Assembly (NCBI GenBank): GCA_028641055.1 | Contig: CM054058.1 | Coordinates: 242,902,187 to 242,966,186 of the forward strand | DNA: 64,000 nucleotides | Source: Alopecurus myosuroides | Lineage: Eukaryota > Streptophyta > Magnoliopsida > Poales > Poaceae | Direction: 5' to 3' | Part shown: positions 19,249 to 31,543 of the stretch, in pieces | Layout of the letters: each line of letters starts with the position of its first letter | How positions within the stretch are numbered: the stretch's first letter is position 1 | Translations under genes and position numbers: made by a program | The notes under the pieces: model-generated | Seen by the model: only the letters and a program-made list of their open reading frames with translations | Told to the model about the DNA's origin: nothing | Databases searched by the model: none

Positions 19249-22200
19249 ATGCCGCCAACAAGGAACACCACGCCTGAACCACCGCCAATCACGGAGCTGT
19301 TGACTCAGATGACCCAAGTCATGACGCAGATGGCTCAGTTTCAGGCTAATCAGCACATCAACCAGACAGCTCCACGAGTGAGCATCAAGGAGTTTCTCAG
19401 TCTGGGTCCGAGAGCTTTCGTGGCCACACGCGAGCCCCTAGACGCTGATGACTGGATCCGTGAGATAGCCAAGGCTCTGGATATTGCACACGTAGCTGAA
19501 GAAGACAAGGTCAAGTATGCCTCCTATCTGCTGAAGGGTCAGGCAGCTTCTTGGTGGGAAAACTTCCAGGCCATGAGAACTGGCATGCCAGTCACGTGGG
19601 ATCGTTTCAAGGAAGCCTTCCTGAAACACCACATTCCAGATGGTCTCATGGAAAGAATGCGTGAAGAGTTTTGCTCTCTCAAGCAGGGCAAGTTGGACGT
19701 CATCGGGTATTAGAGTGAGTTCAATCGCCTCGCTCGATACGCTGGAGATGAGGTGTCCACTGAAGCTAAAAAGATGGCAAGGTTCCGCAGAGGCTTTAAC
19801 CCGGAACTCAAGTATGCCCTCACCAATGTCAAGGCCGACAGCTTCGAGGATCTCGTTAACACCGCGCTCAATGAAGAAAATGGGCGCAAGGCGTTCGAGG
19901 AGTCTCGCAAGCACTCGCGTGAGGGTGGTTCCTCCTCCAACATGACCACCCCTCCGCAGAAGCGCCGCATTTGGGTACCAAATGGTGCTGTCACTCGGGC
20001 TCCATATGCCCAAACTTCTCTAGGCTTCGCTCCCCGCCCATCCAACCCTGCTCAGGTGCATGATCAAAGGGCTTCGATGCGGCAGCCAAGGCCAGGTCCT
20101 CCTCGTGTCGTCACATGCTAAAAGTGCAAGCAGACGGGACACTACGCCGACAAGTGCACGCAGAGGCAGCTACCTCCACCACCACCTCGTCCTAACACAA
20201 ACGAGGCAATGGTGCGCGCTCCCCCGCCTAAGGCCTTCAACTCCAACAACAGGCCTGTCGGGAGGACCGCAAGGGTAAATCATGTCAAGATCGACAAAGC
20301 TGAGGAAGCTCCTGACGTCGTTCTCGGTACATTTCCCGTAAACTCTTTTCCAGCTAAAGTGTTGTTTGATACCGGAGCATCACATTCTTTTGTGTCAAAG
20401 ACCTTTGCCACAACAAACAACCTAATTGTGGTTCCACTAAGCAATCAGATCACTGTTCACTCCCCGAGATCTCAAATGTTGACTTCCAAGATAAGTAAGG
20501 ACAATCAAATCTTAATTGGAGGCCACATATTCCTTGCTTCTCTCATGTTGCTTGGGAATTCTGACATTGATGTCATTCTTGGTATGGATTGGCTGAAGGC
20601 CAATAAAGCAAGAATTGACTGTGCTCAAAAGTCAATAACTCTGTTCCACCCTTCTGGCCAGATAATCTATTCTCCACATGAATCAAGTTCCAGTCAACTT
20701 TACACCCTCAATGCAAACCCTCTACCTTCACTTGAAAATGTTCCGGTGGTTTGCGACTTCCCTGACGTCTTTCCAGAAGAGTTGCCAGGAATGCCTCCGG
20801 ACAGAGCTGTTGAGTTCGTGATCGAACTTGAACCAGGTACTGCTCCAATCTCTAAGCATCCCTACAAGATAGGAACTCCCGAGCTGAAGTTGTTGAAGGA
20901 ACAAATTGATATGTACATGGAAAAAGGTTACATTCAACCTAGTTCCTCGGCTTGGGGATGCCCAACTCTGTTCGTTGCGAAGAAGGATCAAACAAAGAGA
21001 CTCGTTGTTGACTATCGTCCTCTTAACGAGAAGACCATAAAAAATAAGTATCCAATTCCTCGAATCGATGATATTTTTGATCAACTTGCTGGAGCCTCTA
21101 TATTCTCCAAGTTGGACTTGAGAATGGGTTACCATCAAATAAAGATCAGAAAATAGGATATTCCAAAGACAACCTTCACCACTCGCTACGGTCTATATGA
21201 ATTCACCGTCATGTCCTTTGGTCTCACCAACGCACCGACGACCTTCTCTCGACTCATGAATTCTGTCTTCCATGAATACCCAGACAAATTCGTTGTGGTA
21301 TATCTTGATGACATTCTTGTCTACTCAAAATCCGAGGAAGACCATGAAGAACATCTTCGTCTCACTCTCATGAAGCTTCGCGAGCATCGTCTCTATGCCA
21401 AGTTCTCCAAATGTGAGTTTTGGATTTCCGAAGTCGTTTATCTTGGTCATGTCATCTCTGCCAAGGGCATAGCCATTGATCCAGAAAAGGTTAAAGCAAT
21501 TGTTGATTGGAAACCTCCAAAGACGGTGAAGCAAGTAAGAAGTTTTCTTGGCTTGGCTAGCTATTGTCGTCGCTTCGTCCAAAACTTCTCCAAGATTGCC
21601 AAACCTCTCACTGACCTCACAAGGAAGGACAAGAAGTTCGTCTGGTCTCCACAATGTGATGAAAGTTTCAATCTCCTGAAGACTAAACTCACTTCTACAC
21701 CAGTTCTAGTTGGCCCAGATCCTTCCAAACCTTTCCAAATATTCTGTGATGCTTCTCTCCAAGGTCTAGGTGCAGTTCTCATGCAAGAACGCCAAGTTGT
21801 GGCTTATGCTTCACGTCAGTTGAACACACATGAGCTCAATTATCCCACTCATGACCTTGAACTTGCAGCAGTTGTGTTTTCCCTCAAGAAATGGAGACAA
21901 TACTTGTTGGGTAATCGCACTGAAATCTTTTCCGATCATAAGAGTCTGAAGTACATCTTCACTCAACCAGATCTAAAACTCAGACAAAGGAGATGGATTG
22001 AAAAGATCAAAGACTTTGATCTTACCATTTCTTACACTCTAGGCAAGGCTAATGTTATGGCCGATGCTCTCAGTCGCAAGTCGTATTGCAATAATCTCAT
22101 GATCATGGAAAGCCAACCTCCTCTTCATGAAGAATTCCAAAAACTGAATCTTGGTCTTGTTCCTCAAGGCTATCTTGCAAACTTGACAGCCAGTCCAAAT

Positions 22201-23640
22201 CTCGATGACAAGATTCGTTCTGAACAACTTCGTGATGCTGAAATCAAGAAGATTGTAGAACACATCAAAGCAGGCAATGAGAAATTTGAGTGCTTCTCAA
22301 TTGATGACAAGGGAACTGTGTTCTTCGAAGGACGCATTGCAGTTCCTCAAATTCAAAGTCTCAGAGATGTCATTCTCAAGGAGGCTCATGAAACTCCTCT
22401 CTCCATACACCCTGGAAGTACAAAGATGTACCAGGACCTCAAGACACTGTATTGGTGGCCTAGCATGAAACGTGAAATTGCTCAATACGTTTCTGAATGC
22501 GACGTCTGTCAGCGTGTCAAGGCAGTTCATCAGAAAACAACCGGTCTTCTCCAACCTCTGAAAATCCCTGAATGGAAGTGGGACATGATTGAAATGGACT
22601 TCGTCACTGGTTTCCCAAAGTCCAAGAGGGGCAACGATGCAATCTTCGTTGTCATTGATCGACTCACTAAAGTCGCTCACTTCTTTCCTGTCAAAGAGAC
22701 AATCTCAGCTAGTCAGTTAGCAGAGCTCTTCACAGCAAATATTGTTCCTCTTCATGGTATTCCATTGGAAATAAGCTCAGACCGTGGAAGCATATTCACT
22801 TCTCATTTCTGGAAAAGCTTTCAAGAAGCCTTGGGCACCAAGCTTCTGTTCAGCACAGCCTATCATCCTCAGTCTCAAGGGAAAGTCGAAAGAGTCAATC
22901 AGATTCTCGAGGATATGCTCAGAGCATGTGGTCTCTCTTTTGGCATGAAATGGGAGGAATGTCTTCCATATGCTGAATTCTCCTACAATAACAGCTTCCA
23001 GACAAGTCTAGGCATGGCACCATTCGAGGCTCTCTATGGCCGCATATGCAGGAGTCCAATCAATTGGTCTGGAGCCGGTGACCGTTCACTCTTAGGCCCT
23101 GACATTGTTAAGGAGGCCGAAGAGAAAGTTCGCATCATTCGTGACAATCTGAAGATTGCTCAGTCTCGTCAGAAAAGCTACTATGACAGCAAACACAGGG
23201 ACATGGTCTATGCAGCTGGAGACAAAGCATATCTCCGTGTAACTCCCCTCAGAGGCACCCATCGTTTTGGTGTCAAAGGAAAGCTTGCACCAAGATATAT
23301 TGGTCCCTTCAACATTCTCTCAAGGCGTGCAGAAAATGCCTATCGTCTTGAACTTCCAGAAAAGCTATCCAAGGTGCACGATGTCTTTCACGTGTCACAG
23401 CTCAAGAGGTGCTTCAAAGATCCAGGTCGTGCAGTTGATCATGATTCCATTGAACTGCAAGAAGACCTCTCTTATGAGGAGCACCCTATTCGCATTCTCG
23501 ATGAGACAGAGCGCAAAACTCGCAACAAGAGCACCAAGTTCTTAAAAGTGCAGTGGTCTCATCATTCCGATAAAGAGGCAACGTGGGAGACCGAAGAGAA
23601 TCTTCGCAAGAAGTATCCGGTCCTTTTCTCTTCTCAGTAA
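19249..23640 (+). pseudogene. gag-pol polyprotein of element A (chromodomain integrase), three in-frame stops
   Basis: A single frame of 1464 codons without frameshift, broken by TAG 19711, TAA 20119 and TAG 21154. Order: gag with the LKGQAASWW motif near residue 95 and the zinc knuckle C-x2-C-x4-H-x4-C near residue 290 (the second stop lies inside it); aspartic protease [11 protein letters not shown] near 372; RT with YLDD at 685-688; RNase H from about 830; integrase His-His-Cys-Cys finger at about 1047-1088 and DDE residues near 1116, 1178 and 1213; chromodomain at about 1408-1463. The catalytic residues I can see are intact, so the stops are the main lesions; the first is a CAG-to-TAG type change. 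Encoded steps are virus-like particle assembly, cleavage, reverse transcription and integration. Chromodomains of this family are thought to guide integration to heterochromatin. Confidence 0.92.
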
Positions 23641-23660
23641 GAATCTCGGGGCGCGATTCC

Positions 23661-23676
23661 TTCAAGGGGGGCGTTT
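23661..23676 (+). other. Polypurine tract of element A
   Basis: TTCAAGGGGGGCGTTT lies directly before the 3' LTR and 21 nt after the gag-pol stop. The same sequence (with seven G) precedes the 3' LTRs of B and, on the minus strand, C. The conserved GGGGCGCGATTCC just upstream is also shared. Confidence 0.8.
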
Positions 23677-26600
23677 TTTAACATCCAAAGTATGAAAACA
23701 ACCTTAGAATGTTTTGCTTCTTGTTAATATTATGTTAATGCATCATGTCATCATAAGCATTGCATGTGGGATGTGTTTCAATTTGAAATTCAATTCAATT
23801 TCAAATCATTCATACTTGGCATGTTCCAATTGTGGATTACCATTAAAATTTTGCAAACATTTCAATTCAAGAAGAATTTCATAATTGGTTGAGGTTATTG
23901 AGTATTCTTGGTTATTTCAAAAATCCATTCTTTATGAAATCCTATTTGAAATTCAAATGACAAATTCAAATCAATTTGGAAATTTGAAATTTTGAAAACA
24001 AAGTTAACACACTTTGGGCTTTGCTGCTTTGTAATTCAATAAAAATTATTTCAGAAATGAAAACCCCATAATACTTATCCTTTTCTCTCTCTTTTCTTTC
24101 CTACAAAAAAAAGGAAAAAAAATGGGGGAGGCAGGCCAGCCCAAGTGGGCTGAGCCCACCTACTACCCCAGGCCCAAGCGCCCCCATCATTGTTGTCTTC
24201 CTCCTCTGTACGGAGACAGAGAAGGGGAGACCCTCCCCCACCAGGCAGCTCCCCCACCTGCTCCCCCTCCTCCTCCTATTTCTACCCGAGGACGAGCCGT
24301 GCCCTAGGGTTTCTTCTCCCTCTCCATCTCCTGCCGCCGCCGCCATCTTCTTCCACCTCGTCGATCCCTCTCCGTACTTCCCCTCCACCGCAGCCATGGC
24401 CGATTCCTGAAGCTTTCCTCGCCGTCGTTCTGCTCGTCGACGGGGCCGGGAAACCGCGGGAACGGAGGCGCCCCACCTTCTGCTACCTCCTCGTCACCAC
24501 GGCTGGGCTCGGGGAGGCCCCTGGAGCTCGCCTCGCCTCCGTGAAGACCTCGGCCGCCGGCGTTCTTCCTCTTCTCCCCGTCGCCACCCCCTGCTACGCC
24601 AACCCTCGGTGAGCACGTCCCCCGTCCTCCTCTTCCCCCACACGGCGCCCACGCACACGCTCACGTGCAGCTAGCAGCAGCGGCCCGTCGAGCTGAGCTG
24701 CAGCTTCCCGTCCGCCCGTCGTCGCCGCTAACTGAAGAAAAGTTTCAGTTTCGTCAGTTTTAGTTACCGCGCGCAGATCCACCTCAAAAGCCCATGCCCC
24801 CTATATCTAACACAAGCAGAGCAGCAGCCCAGTGGCGCAGCCTCACGCGCGCGAGCCCGGGGGCGCGGGTTCGAGTCCCCCCTCGCGCAAATTTTCTTTT
24901 CGGTATTTTCTCCGCGGGTGCTAGCCCCGCCTGTCAGCCACCGGTGTAGCCCCGTCACCTCCCAGCCCTGCCACGCAGGCGCCACCGTGGCCTAGGGCCC
25001 CCTTGTCAGTGACTCTGGCTGGGTCACTGCGAGGTGGATCTGGATCTCAGAGCCAGATTTGGTACTTTTTATCAAGACCAAGTCCCTGGAAATTACAGAT
25101 TGGTCCCTGTATTTTCAAACACACATAAGTCACTCATTTCAAATCCAATTTGGGCAAATAAAATATGTATTCCATCCAAAATTTCCTGTAGATTTCAAAT
25201 ATGCAATTTGTTTCCTGTTTTGAGTATTTTAAATTGGTGAAATAATTAAATCCTTGTTTAATTCATTTAATATTGCAAAATTCATAACTTGGGCATAAAA
25301 ATTCCAAATTCAACAAACAAAATATGTATTTCATTCAAAATTTCCTGTAGATTCCAAATATGCAATTTGTTTCCTGTTTTGAGCAAATAAAGTTGGTGCA
25401 CTAAATCAATACTTTAATTCCATCTTTTAAATTGCAAAATTCATAATTAATTATTTAAAATTCCAAATTTGACAAATGAGGTATCAATTGGAAGCTAAAG
25501 TTGTTTTCTTGCTGTTTTCATCATTCATCATGCATGTAATCACTTCAACTTAATGTTTACTTGTAATTATTTTAATTCATTAATAGTACATATGGGTAAT
25601 TCCCAAATGCAATTTAAATTACTATTAGGCCCATTTAAAATTGCTCTTAAGTCCTTTATCATTAAATTGATGCATATAATAAATTGTCATGCATCATCCC
25701 ATGTTTGTGCATTATGCCATGTTATTGATTGTTCGTCTCTCTTCGTTGTTTGTTTGCTTCTTCTCGAATAGACGACGACGTTGAGACAGACGAGGTTTAC
25801 GACACCACTTCAGAGGAGTTAGCCCAGTACCAGGCTACTGAGTTTACAGGAAAGTATTCACTCACCTGAACCATTGTGTCCTTTCCACACTTGATACCGG
25901 TACTTTCCGTTGTCTACTCTGCTAGCCTTATGATTCGTTGCTTATGTTCCGATCCTATCACATGTTATCCTGCAACCCCGAAATAGCCTCTCCTCCACAC
26001 CGATAACCCTGATGCTTGTTGGCCTGTGTCTTACTAGCATGCTTAGGGTTTTTGTGCTCGAGTCTGATGTCCGTTATTTCTTTTACCATATTTATTATGT
26101 TCTGGGGGCTCGATATTAAAACAACAACCTGTTAATGTTTGAGGTAATAATATTTGATGTTAAGGCACCGGCAGGAGGCCGGGTATGGTTTTGAGGCCTG
26201 CTAGTGTCGAACTCAGGAAAAGTTCTTGTCCTCTAGATCCATGATGAGCGCGCTAACCGCATGTGGGAAGCGTGTATGGGCGCCCCACGCAACTTTGATT
26301 CGATTCACATCTCCTCCAAATCGCCTCATTTAGTTCTGGTTTTCCATTTGCCGCATGCATATGCAGGTGCGAACCCTTGGCGCCAGGGTGGTAACTTTTG
26401 TAGTCGGCATTTAGGGAGACACGTTCTTAGAGTGCTATGAGGGTCCCCTTTTGTTCGTGGGGCTTGATTAGCCGTGCGCTCAACTGCACGGGGTTCTTTG
26501 GGCTTGATGCGAAGAAGAGTTGGGTTGTGTTGAGTGGCCTGCTTGGTGGGTTTGATCCCCGCCTGGCGGGTTATTCTTACGTGTACGGCCAAATTGGTGC

Positions 26601-27594
26601 ATCCCTGCAGGGTTAAATCTTCTCGAGAAGCCGTGTTGTCCGCGGTTATGGATGACTTGGTGATAGGGCTGGCTAACAAGGATTAGACAACTTACACCTA
26701 ATTAATAATAATCTGACTAGTAATAGGCATATCGACACGATAACCTAAACCTTCATTAATCCAACGGTGTGGGTTATCCTCGGATTGCTTCTTCGGATAA
26801 GGGGCGAGATCCAGGATGGGTTTGTTTGAGGCTAGTGGTAGTTGGCTCCGATGTGCTATCTTATACCTTTCTTTTAGCCGGATGTTGTAGCGTGTCTCTG
26901 TAGTTGGTTAGTGCAGCCCGCTGCCGCACCCTTGTATCCCCTATCTTCCGTTGAACCCAAAGCATATGTACTTGGTGTTGTCGGGTACACTTTGGTATCT
27001 TGTGCGTCTTGCTTGCCAGTACTCGTCCGTACTGACCCCTTTGGGGCTGCTGGTTCTGCAGACTACGTTTCCGAGGATCCCCATGGTGGCTACTACGTGG
27101 AGTATGACGAGGCTGCTGACGAGTAGATAGCGGACCTGGGCAGGATCCGAGACTTCGTGGATGGGCTCCGTTCTTTTCGTTTCCGGCCTCTTAGGCCTAT
27201 TTGGATCTTGTCTGTACTCAGACACTTTGGATGCTTCCGCTGTGATGTAATGATGACTTGTGGGACATGTGTCCTCTGCATGACTGTATTTGCTATCTCT
27301 GCTCTAGTGAGAGCTTTTGCCACTTATTTCTATTTCTTTGTGTCCTAGAGATTTGTTGTGATATCACTTGTTCAAATGTCGTTGACGTACCATGCGTGTA
27401 TGTTATGAAGTACGTCAATGGAAGTGTTCGGATTCCTATTGGATGGTTTCACAGACGATGAATAGTAGAGGATGGTTGTCACACGTTTACGTGTTGGCCT
27501 ACTAATATTGAGATGCGGGTGCAGGTAGGCCCCGTAAGCCAATTATCTACTGTTTAGCGGGCTGTGTGTATCCTCTAGAAGTCCGGGTGCGACA
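23677..27594 (+). repeat. 3' LTR of element A
   Basis: Collinear with 3466-7387. The first dinucleotide is mutated from TG to TT. The second copy also changes the GC splice donor of the internal exon (GCAAGT to GAAAGT near 25851) but keeps a perfect pol III B box in its tRNA-like cassette. Length 3918 bp. Confidence 0.92.
24826..24890 (+). other. tRNA-like pol III promoter cassette in the 3' LTR of A
   Basis: Counterpart of 4618-4682. The A-box-like sequence is at 24833-24844. The B box at 24868-24878 is GGTTCGAGTCC, an exact fit to the consensus GGTTCGANTCC, followed by TTTTCTTTT. The better B box here suggests that the 5' copy is the mutated one. Confidence 0.5.
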
Positions 27595-27599
27595 CTCCG
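27595..27599. repeat. Target-site duplication of element A, right copy (CTCCG)
   Basis: Perfect match to 3461-3465. It directly follows the terminal GCGACA of the 3' LTR. Confidence 0.95.
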
Positions 27600-30202
27600 C
27601 CTCTCGTTCCCGAAACAGCGGAGGAAAAGATCACTCTCGTCGGAGAGGAGCTCGCCGCCGTCGGAGCCGAGGAAGAAAGCGAAACTTCCGGCAATTGGAG
27701 CCGGTGCAATATTCCTCCCTCCCTTCTTCCGACAATGGAGAAGGAGGGGCTGATAGAGAAAGGGAAATGGCAGTGCGAGGAGGAAGAGTTTGAGCCCTTA
27801 CCTAGGGCCGGAGAGCGGGTTCTTCTAAATTCTCATATCTCACGAGGTATGGGATTTCCGCCGTCTGCCTTATTCCTCCATGTACTCAATCATTACAACA
27901 TCCAGCCTCACAACTTGCCACCTAATTCCATTCTCTACTTAGCCGGGTTCCAGGCCCTCTTCGAAGGGTATTTAGGAATAGTCCCTAGGTTAGATTTCTG
28001 GATGTACTGTTTCGGGGTTAAGTGAAACCCCTTAGAGGGCGCACTCCCGACTTGCGGAACCATTTCTTTCACCCTGTGTAGATTCAGGGAAGATTGGTTC
28101 CCCAAGATAAAAACTTCGGAATCCGTAAATTTTTGGACGGGTTCCTTCTTCTACCACCCAGACGTCCCATTCCCTAGAAAAACAACGGGGATTCCACCTT
28201 TCGCCAAGACTGCCACCACTCCCCAGGAAAACTGGGCGACTGAAGCAGTACAAACCCTGCCGTCAGATCTTCCTAGAATTAAGCGGCGCATCACCAAACT
28301 CGTCACTTCCGATCCACCTCTGACCGGTATGGATACAGTTCTATGCTGGTTAGAGAGGCGAATTCAGCCTTTGGCTGACCACGGTCCCCGGCTCTTATGC
28401 GACTACAAGGGAACCGCGGACGCCATGCGGACGACGGAAAAATCCTTGACGGCGAAGGATTTACGGAAGCGCGTGAATCAGTTGGTCGCAGAACGCGACT
28501 AATATGAAGAAATTCGGCCGATGTACACGGCGACTAACCCGGCTCCAAAGGTACGTCTTTTACATTTTGGGTTTCACGTTATTTTATTTCTCGGATAATT
28601 GTCTTAACCCGGACTTTGTCTTTTTTTGACAGATCTTCGATCTTCCTGAGTCGGACCTTGCAACCGATGTCGAGTTGGATGCATTGCGTGCCAACTTCGC
28701 AGGTGGACGGAAACGCAAGAAGATTTCTGCCTCCCAGGAAGTAATCGATCTTGACGGTGTCCCCGTTGCTACCTCCAGGTTTGTCTTTTGGGTTTGCTAT
28801 TTTTTGTCGGAACTTATTTCCTTTGTCTCGGATTTTTAATTCTCCAGTACTTCTCTTTTTAGCCTACCTCCCTCAACCTTGAAGCCTAAAAATCTAAAAA
28901 GTTTTAAGTCTGTGGCCAAAAGAGGTCCACACGCTTCTCCTGCCCCCTGCTCCAGATACTCCAGTTCCAGCTACAGAAGAACATGATGCTGCTACAAACA
29001 AAGAAACCCAACAGACCAGCCATCCCATTGTGCCGGATACGGACACGAGGGAAAGGGCGGCCCCGGAAAAGGGAGGTCCTTCTCAGCCAGCTGAGGAAGA
29101 TCCCATTCCCACTTTTGATAAGGATTTCAAGGTCATTCATGAGGGCCTTAGCAACGTGGGGACTCTTTTTGCAGAGTTTGCTAAAGATTTCAACGAAACC
29201 TGGTCAGGTTTGCAGCGGATGAGCCAGGTAATACCTCTAGCCCCCAAGCAATAAGTCAAATGCAAGCTTTTGCCTTAATGCTTTTTCGCTTTTATGCTTG
29301 TTTTAAACTTAAGCATTTTTTTGTCTCTTTTCCGTGTTTCAGCAAACCACTGAAAGCATCAACATGGAAGTTTTCAACAAACTTACCATCAAGAACAAGG
29401 AGGTGAAATCCCTTCTTTCGATTCTTGAGGGTAAGGAGGCAGAACTGGTATCCACTCAGCAGCAGCTGAAGGAATCAGCAGGTAAGATATTTTCTCTGCT
29501 TCCAGTTGAGTAATTTTTTCTAAGTATTTTGCCAGTTTCCTAACTCGTCTTTTTTACTTGCTTTTCAGCTTCTTTGGCGAAAGCCAAACAAATTGCTGAA
29601 GATGCCGGCAATGCCGAGAACCTGCGCCAGGAAAACCTGGATCTTCATAAGCTCAATATGAAGTTGCAGCAGGACCTGGAGGCCAGCCAATTGGCCGTTG
29701 GCATTGCCGAGTCCAACGCCTCCAGCCAAGCAGCCAAGGACAAGGACACCATCCGAGATTTGGAGAATGCCTTGAACCTGCGCTTGGAGGAGGGCGCCGA
29801 GATGGACAAAATTCTCGGTAAGTACTTTAACTTTTACCGGATTTCCCATGTTTACATCTTTCTCTGTTTTTGCTAACACTTTGTGTGTTTTACTGAAACA
29901 GGAGATAACCCCCAGCTTACTCGGATTGAGAAAATCCAAACTTTTGGGAAGGTATTCACCGCAATCAAGGCTGCGGGGATGTTGCTGGTCAACAAATGCC
30001 TTCCTTCCAGGTCTGGGGAGTTCTCGGAAGTTGCAAAACTTTCGGAAGCTATCGTGGAGATGGCGGAGTCTAGGGAGTCCATCCTACGCTCTGCGGCACG
30101 TGGTGGTGCGCGCATGGCTCTAGGGCTCATGCGCATGCACTACCCTGACGCCAAATCTTGGCGCGTGGCATCCGGCATTCCGCAAGGATACACGGAGACG
30201 CG

Positions 30203-30207
30203 GCGGG
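30203..30207. repeat. Target-site duplication of the solo LTR (GCGGG), left copy
   Basis: GCGGG at 30203-30207 and 30752-30756 directly flank the solo LTR. Confidence 0.9.
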
Positions 30208-30751
30208 TGTCGGATATATACCGATCAGGGGTATATCAGATGGTGGTCTAAAGTGCCGGATTACTAGGGTGGCCTAAATGGTAATGGGCTACGGTCCATT
30301 GGGCGGCCCAGTAAGCTGATGCATGGAAGCTGGATTCTAGAAGAACCCGGATCACGGCCCACGTGATCCGGCTTGGACTAGAAGGCGGATTGCTTACTCT
30401 CCAAGTTAGCACGTATCGTAGTCTTCTAGGTTTCTTTCTCTGTATGACCTAACCCGGCTATTATATAAAGCCGGACGGGAGATAAGATAGATAGACAAGA
30501 AGCTATCGGCTAACTCGACGAGAGGTGGATCCTTGTCGAATAGCTAAACCTAACCTCACATTGTACTTTGTATATTCCAGGCTTTAGTTCTGAATAGTGA
30601 GATTGCAGGAGTAGGAACGCCGCATTACCGCGTCGTACCGAACCTGGGTAAAACCCTATGTCATTGTTCTTCATACGATCACGTCCCCCCACTTCTCTAT
30701 CGGTAGTCTCATGGCACCCCCGTCTATGAAATCTACTACGATGTCTCGACA
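30208..30751 (+). mobile_element. Solo LTR of the element E family, plus orientation
   Basis: 544 bp from TGTCGGATAT to TGTCTCGACA, closely matching the E LTRs but in the opposite orientation and with its own perfect GCGGG duplication. There is no interior, so it is the product of LTR-LTR recombination. It carries a TATA box (TATATAAA, 30462-30469) pointing in the same direction as the accessory gene whose last exon it splits. Confidence 0.92.
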
Positions 30752-30890
30752 GCGGGCCAGCATCTTTGAAGACATCCAAGGTTATGCCACCAAGATCGCC
30801 ACCATAGTCAACATCTCCACCTTCTACCCGGAAGAAACTATTCCGGAAACTCCCAAGGAATCCAGTAGTGAAGACGACTCGGATGCCTGA

Positions 30891-31543
30891 AGGGAGATGC
30901 CTTGTCCTGGGTAGAAGATAGGAAATAGAAGAATTACTGATCTTACAATGTAAACTTATTGTAATGCTTTCTATTCATTTGTATAAACAAGTACTCCGCT
31001 TTTGCAGCAATATTTATTAAGTCTTTTGTAAGTTTTCCGGGTTTTTATTTCTTTATCTTCTAAGTTCTCTGGTTTATATGCTTTAACTGTCCTTAGTGTT
31101 TGAAATGGCTCGATAGTATTTTAATCTTCATGCCAAGTGACTGGGTATAGCCAATCAGTCGAAACTCGGAAACATGGACCATACTAAAGGCATTTTTACT
31201 TACTAGCTCCAGCGACCCAGCATAAAAACAATCAAATAATACTTAGAGAAAAGCAAGGAAATTTTTGAATGAAACTGAGGCACGCAGGCACAATCTGGGT
31301 TTCCTTAAGCCATTTTAGGCTAAAATCATTCCGTTTTTTAACACCGAGCACGCAGGAAAATTCAGGTTAACACTGAGTATTTTGAAAGATCATTGGGAAA
31401 TAGATAAGACGGAATATGATTTATACTATAATAAACATGTAAAAAACATAGATGTATGAATTCCGACAACTTTATTTCATGATCTCAAAGATGTTTACAT
31501 AGAAGTTGAACTAAGTATAGAAGGGACGTAACTGCTGGATGCT
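30891..31543. other. Spacer between the convergent accessory gene and pol of element E
   Basis: About 650 bp without ORFs. It has polyadenylation-like words for the plus-strand gene (TGTAA and AATAGAA, then TATTCATTTGTATAAA around 30940-30990) and AT-rich sequence before the minus-strand integrase stop. The two genes end tail to tail here. Confidence 0.5.

Larger units (their letters stand above)
3466..27594 (+). mobile_element. Element A: chromodomain Ty3/gypsy (Tekay-like) retrotransposon with 3.9-kb LTRs and an extra ORF
   Basis: 24,129 bp including nested D, with two LTRs of 3922 and 3918 bp, a perfect CTCCG target duplication, a PBS matching initiator-Met tRNA, and a PPT before the 3' LTR. 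Order: LTR, PBS, leader, an extra ORF (7930-8331 plus 18626-19039), gag-pol (19249-23640), PPT, LTR. Integrase precedes a C-terminal chromodomain, and RT is followed by RNase H, so it is a chromovirus. The long LTR and C-terminal chromodomain suggest the Tekay/Del clade. The LTR copies differ only by scattered substitutions and small indels by eye, so the insertion is fairly young. Three stop codons in gag-pol and the D insertion make this copy non-functional. Confidence 0.92.
3298..30890 (+). pseudogene. Spliced antisense accessory gene of element E (putative gypsy-type transposon domain plus coiled coil), interrupted
   Basis: The exons are 3298-3465 joined across element A to 27600-28550, then 28633-28778, 28863-29227, 29343-29481, 29569-29817 and 29902-30207 joined across the solo LTR to 30757-30890 (TGA 30888-30890). 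Every intron (82-115 nt) begins GT and ends AG, and the phases agree. The reading frame is continuous across both insertions once one target duplication is removed. The second segment (27735-28500) has the Leu/Phe-rich fold found in the Pfam family 'putative gypsy type transposon' (PF04195, by recollection). Exons 4-6 are Gln/Glu/Leu-rich coiled coil, and the C-terminus is acidic Ser/Asp. Damage: TGA 28021-28023, TAA 28500-28502, and a one-base insertion in a C-run near 28945. Both stops look like C-to-T changes. It lies opposite and 3' of pol, as in Grande-type elements. Its function is unknown. Confidence 0.75.

Noticed and set aside
19711..19713. Programmed readthrough between gag and pol at the first TAG
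   Set aside because: The stop falls inside gag, before the zinc knuckle, and two more stops follow. Simple mutation is more likely.
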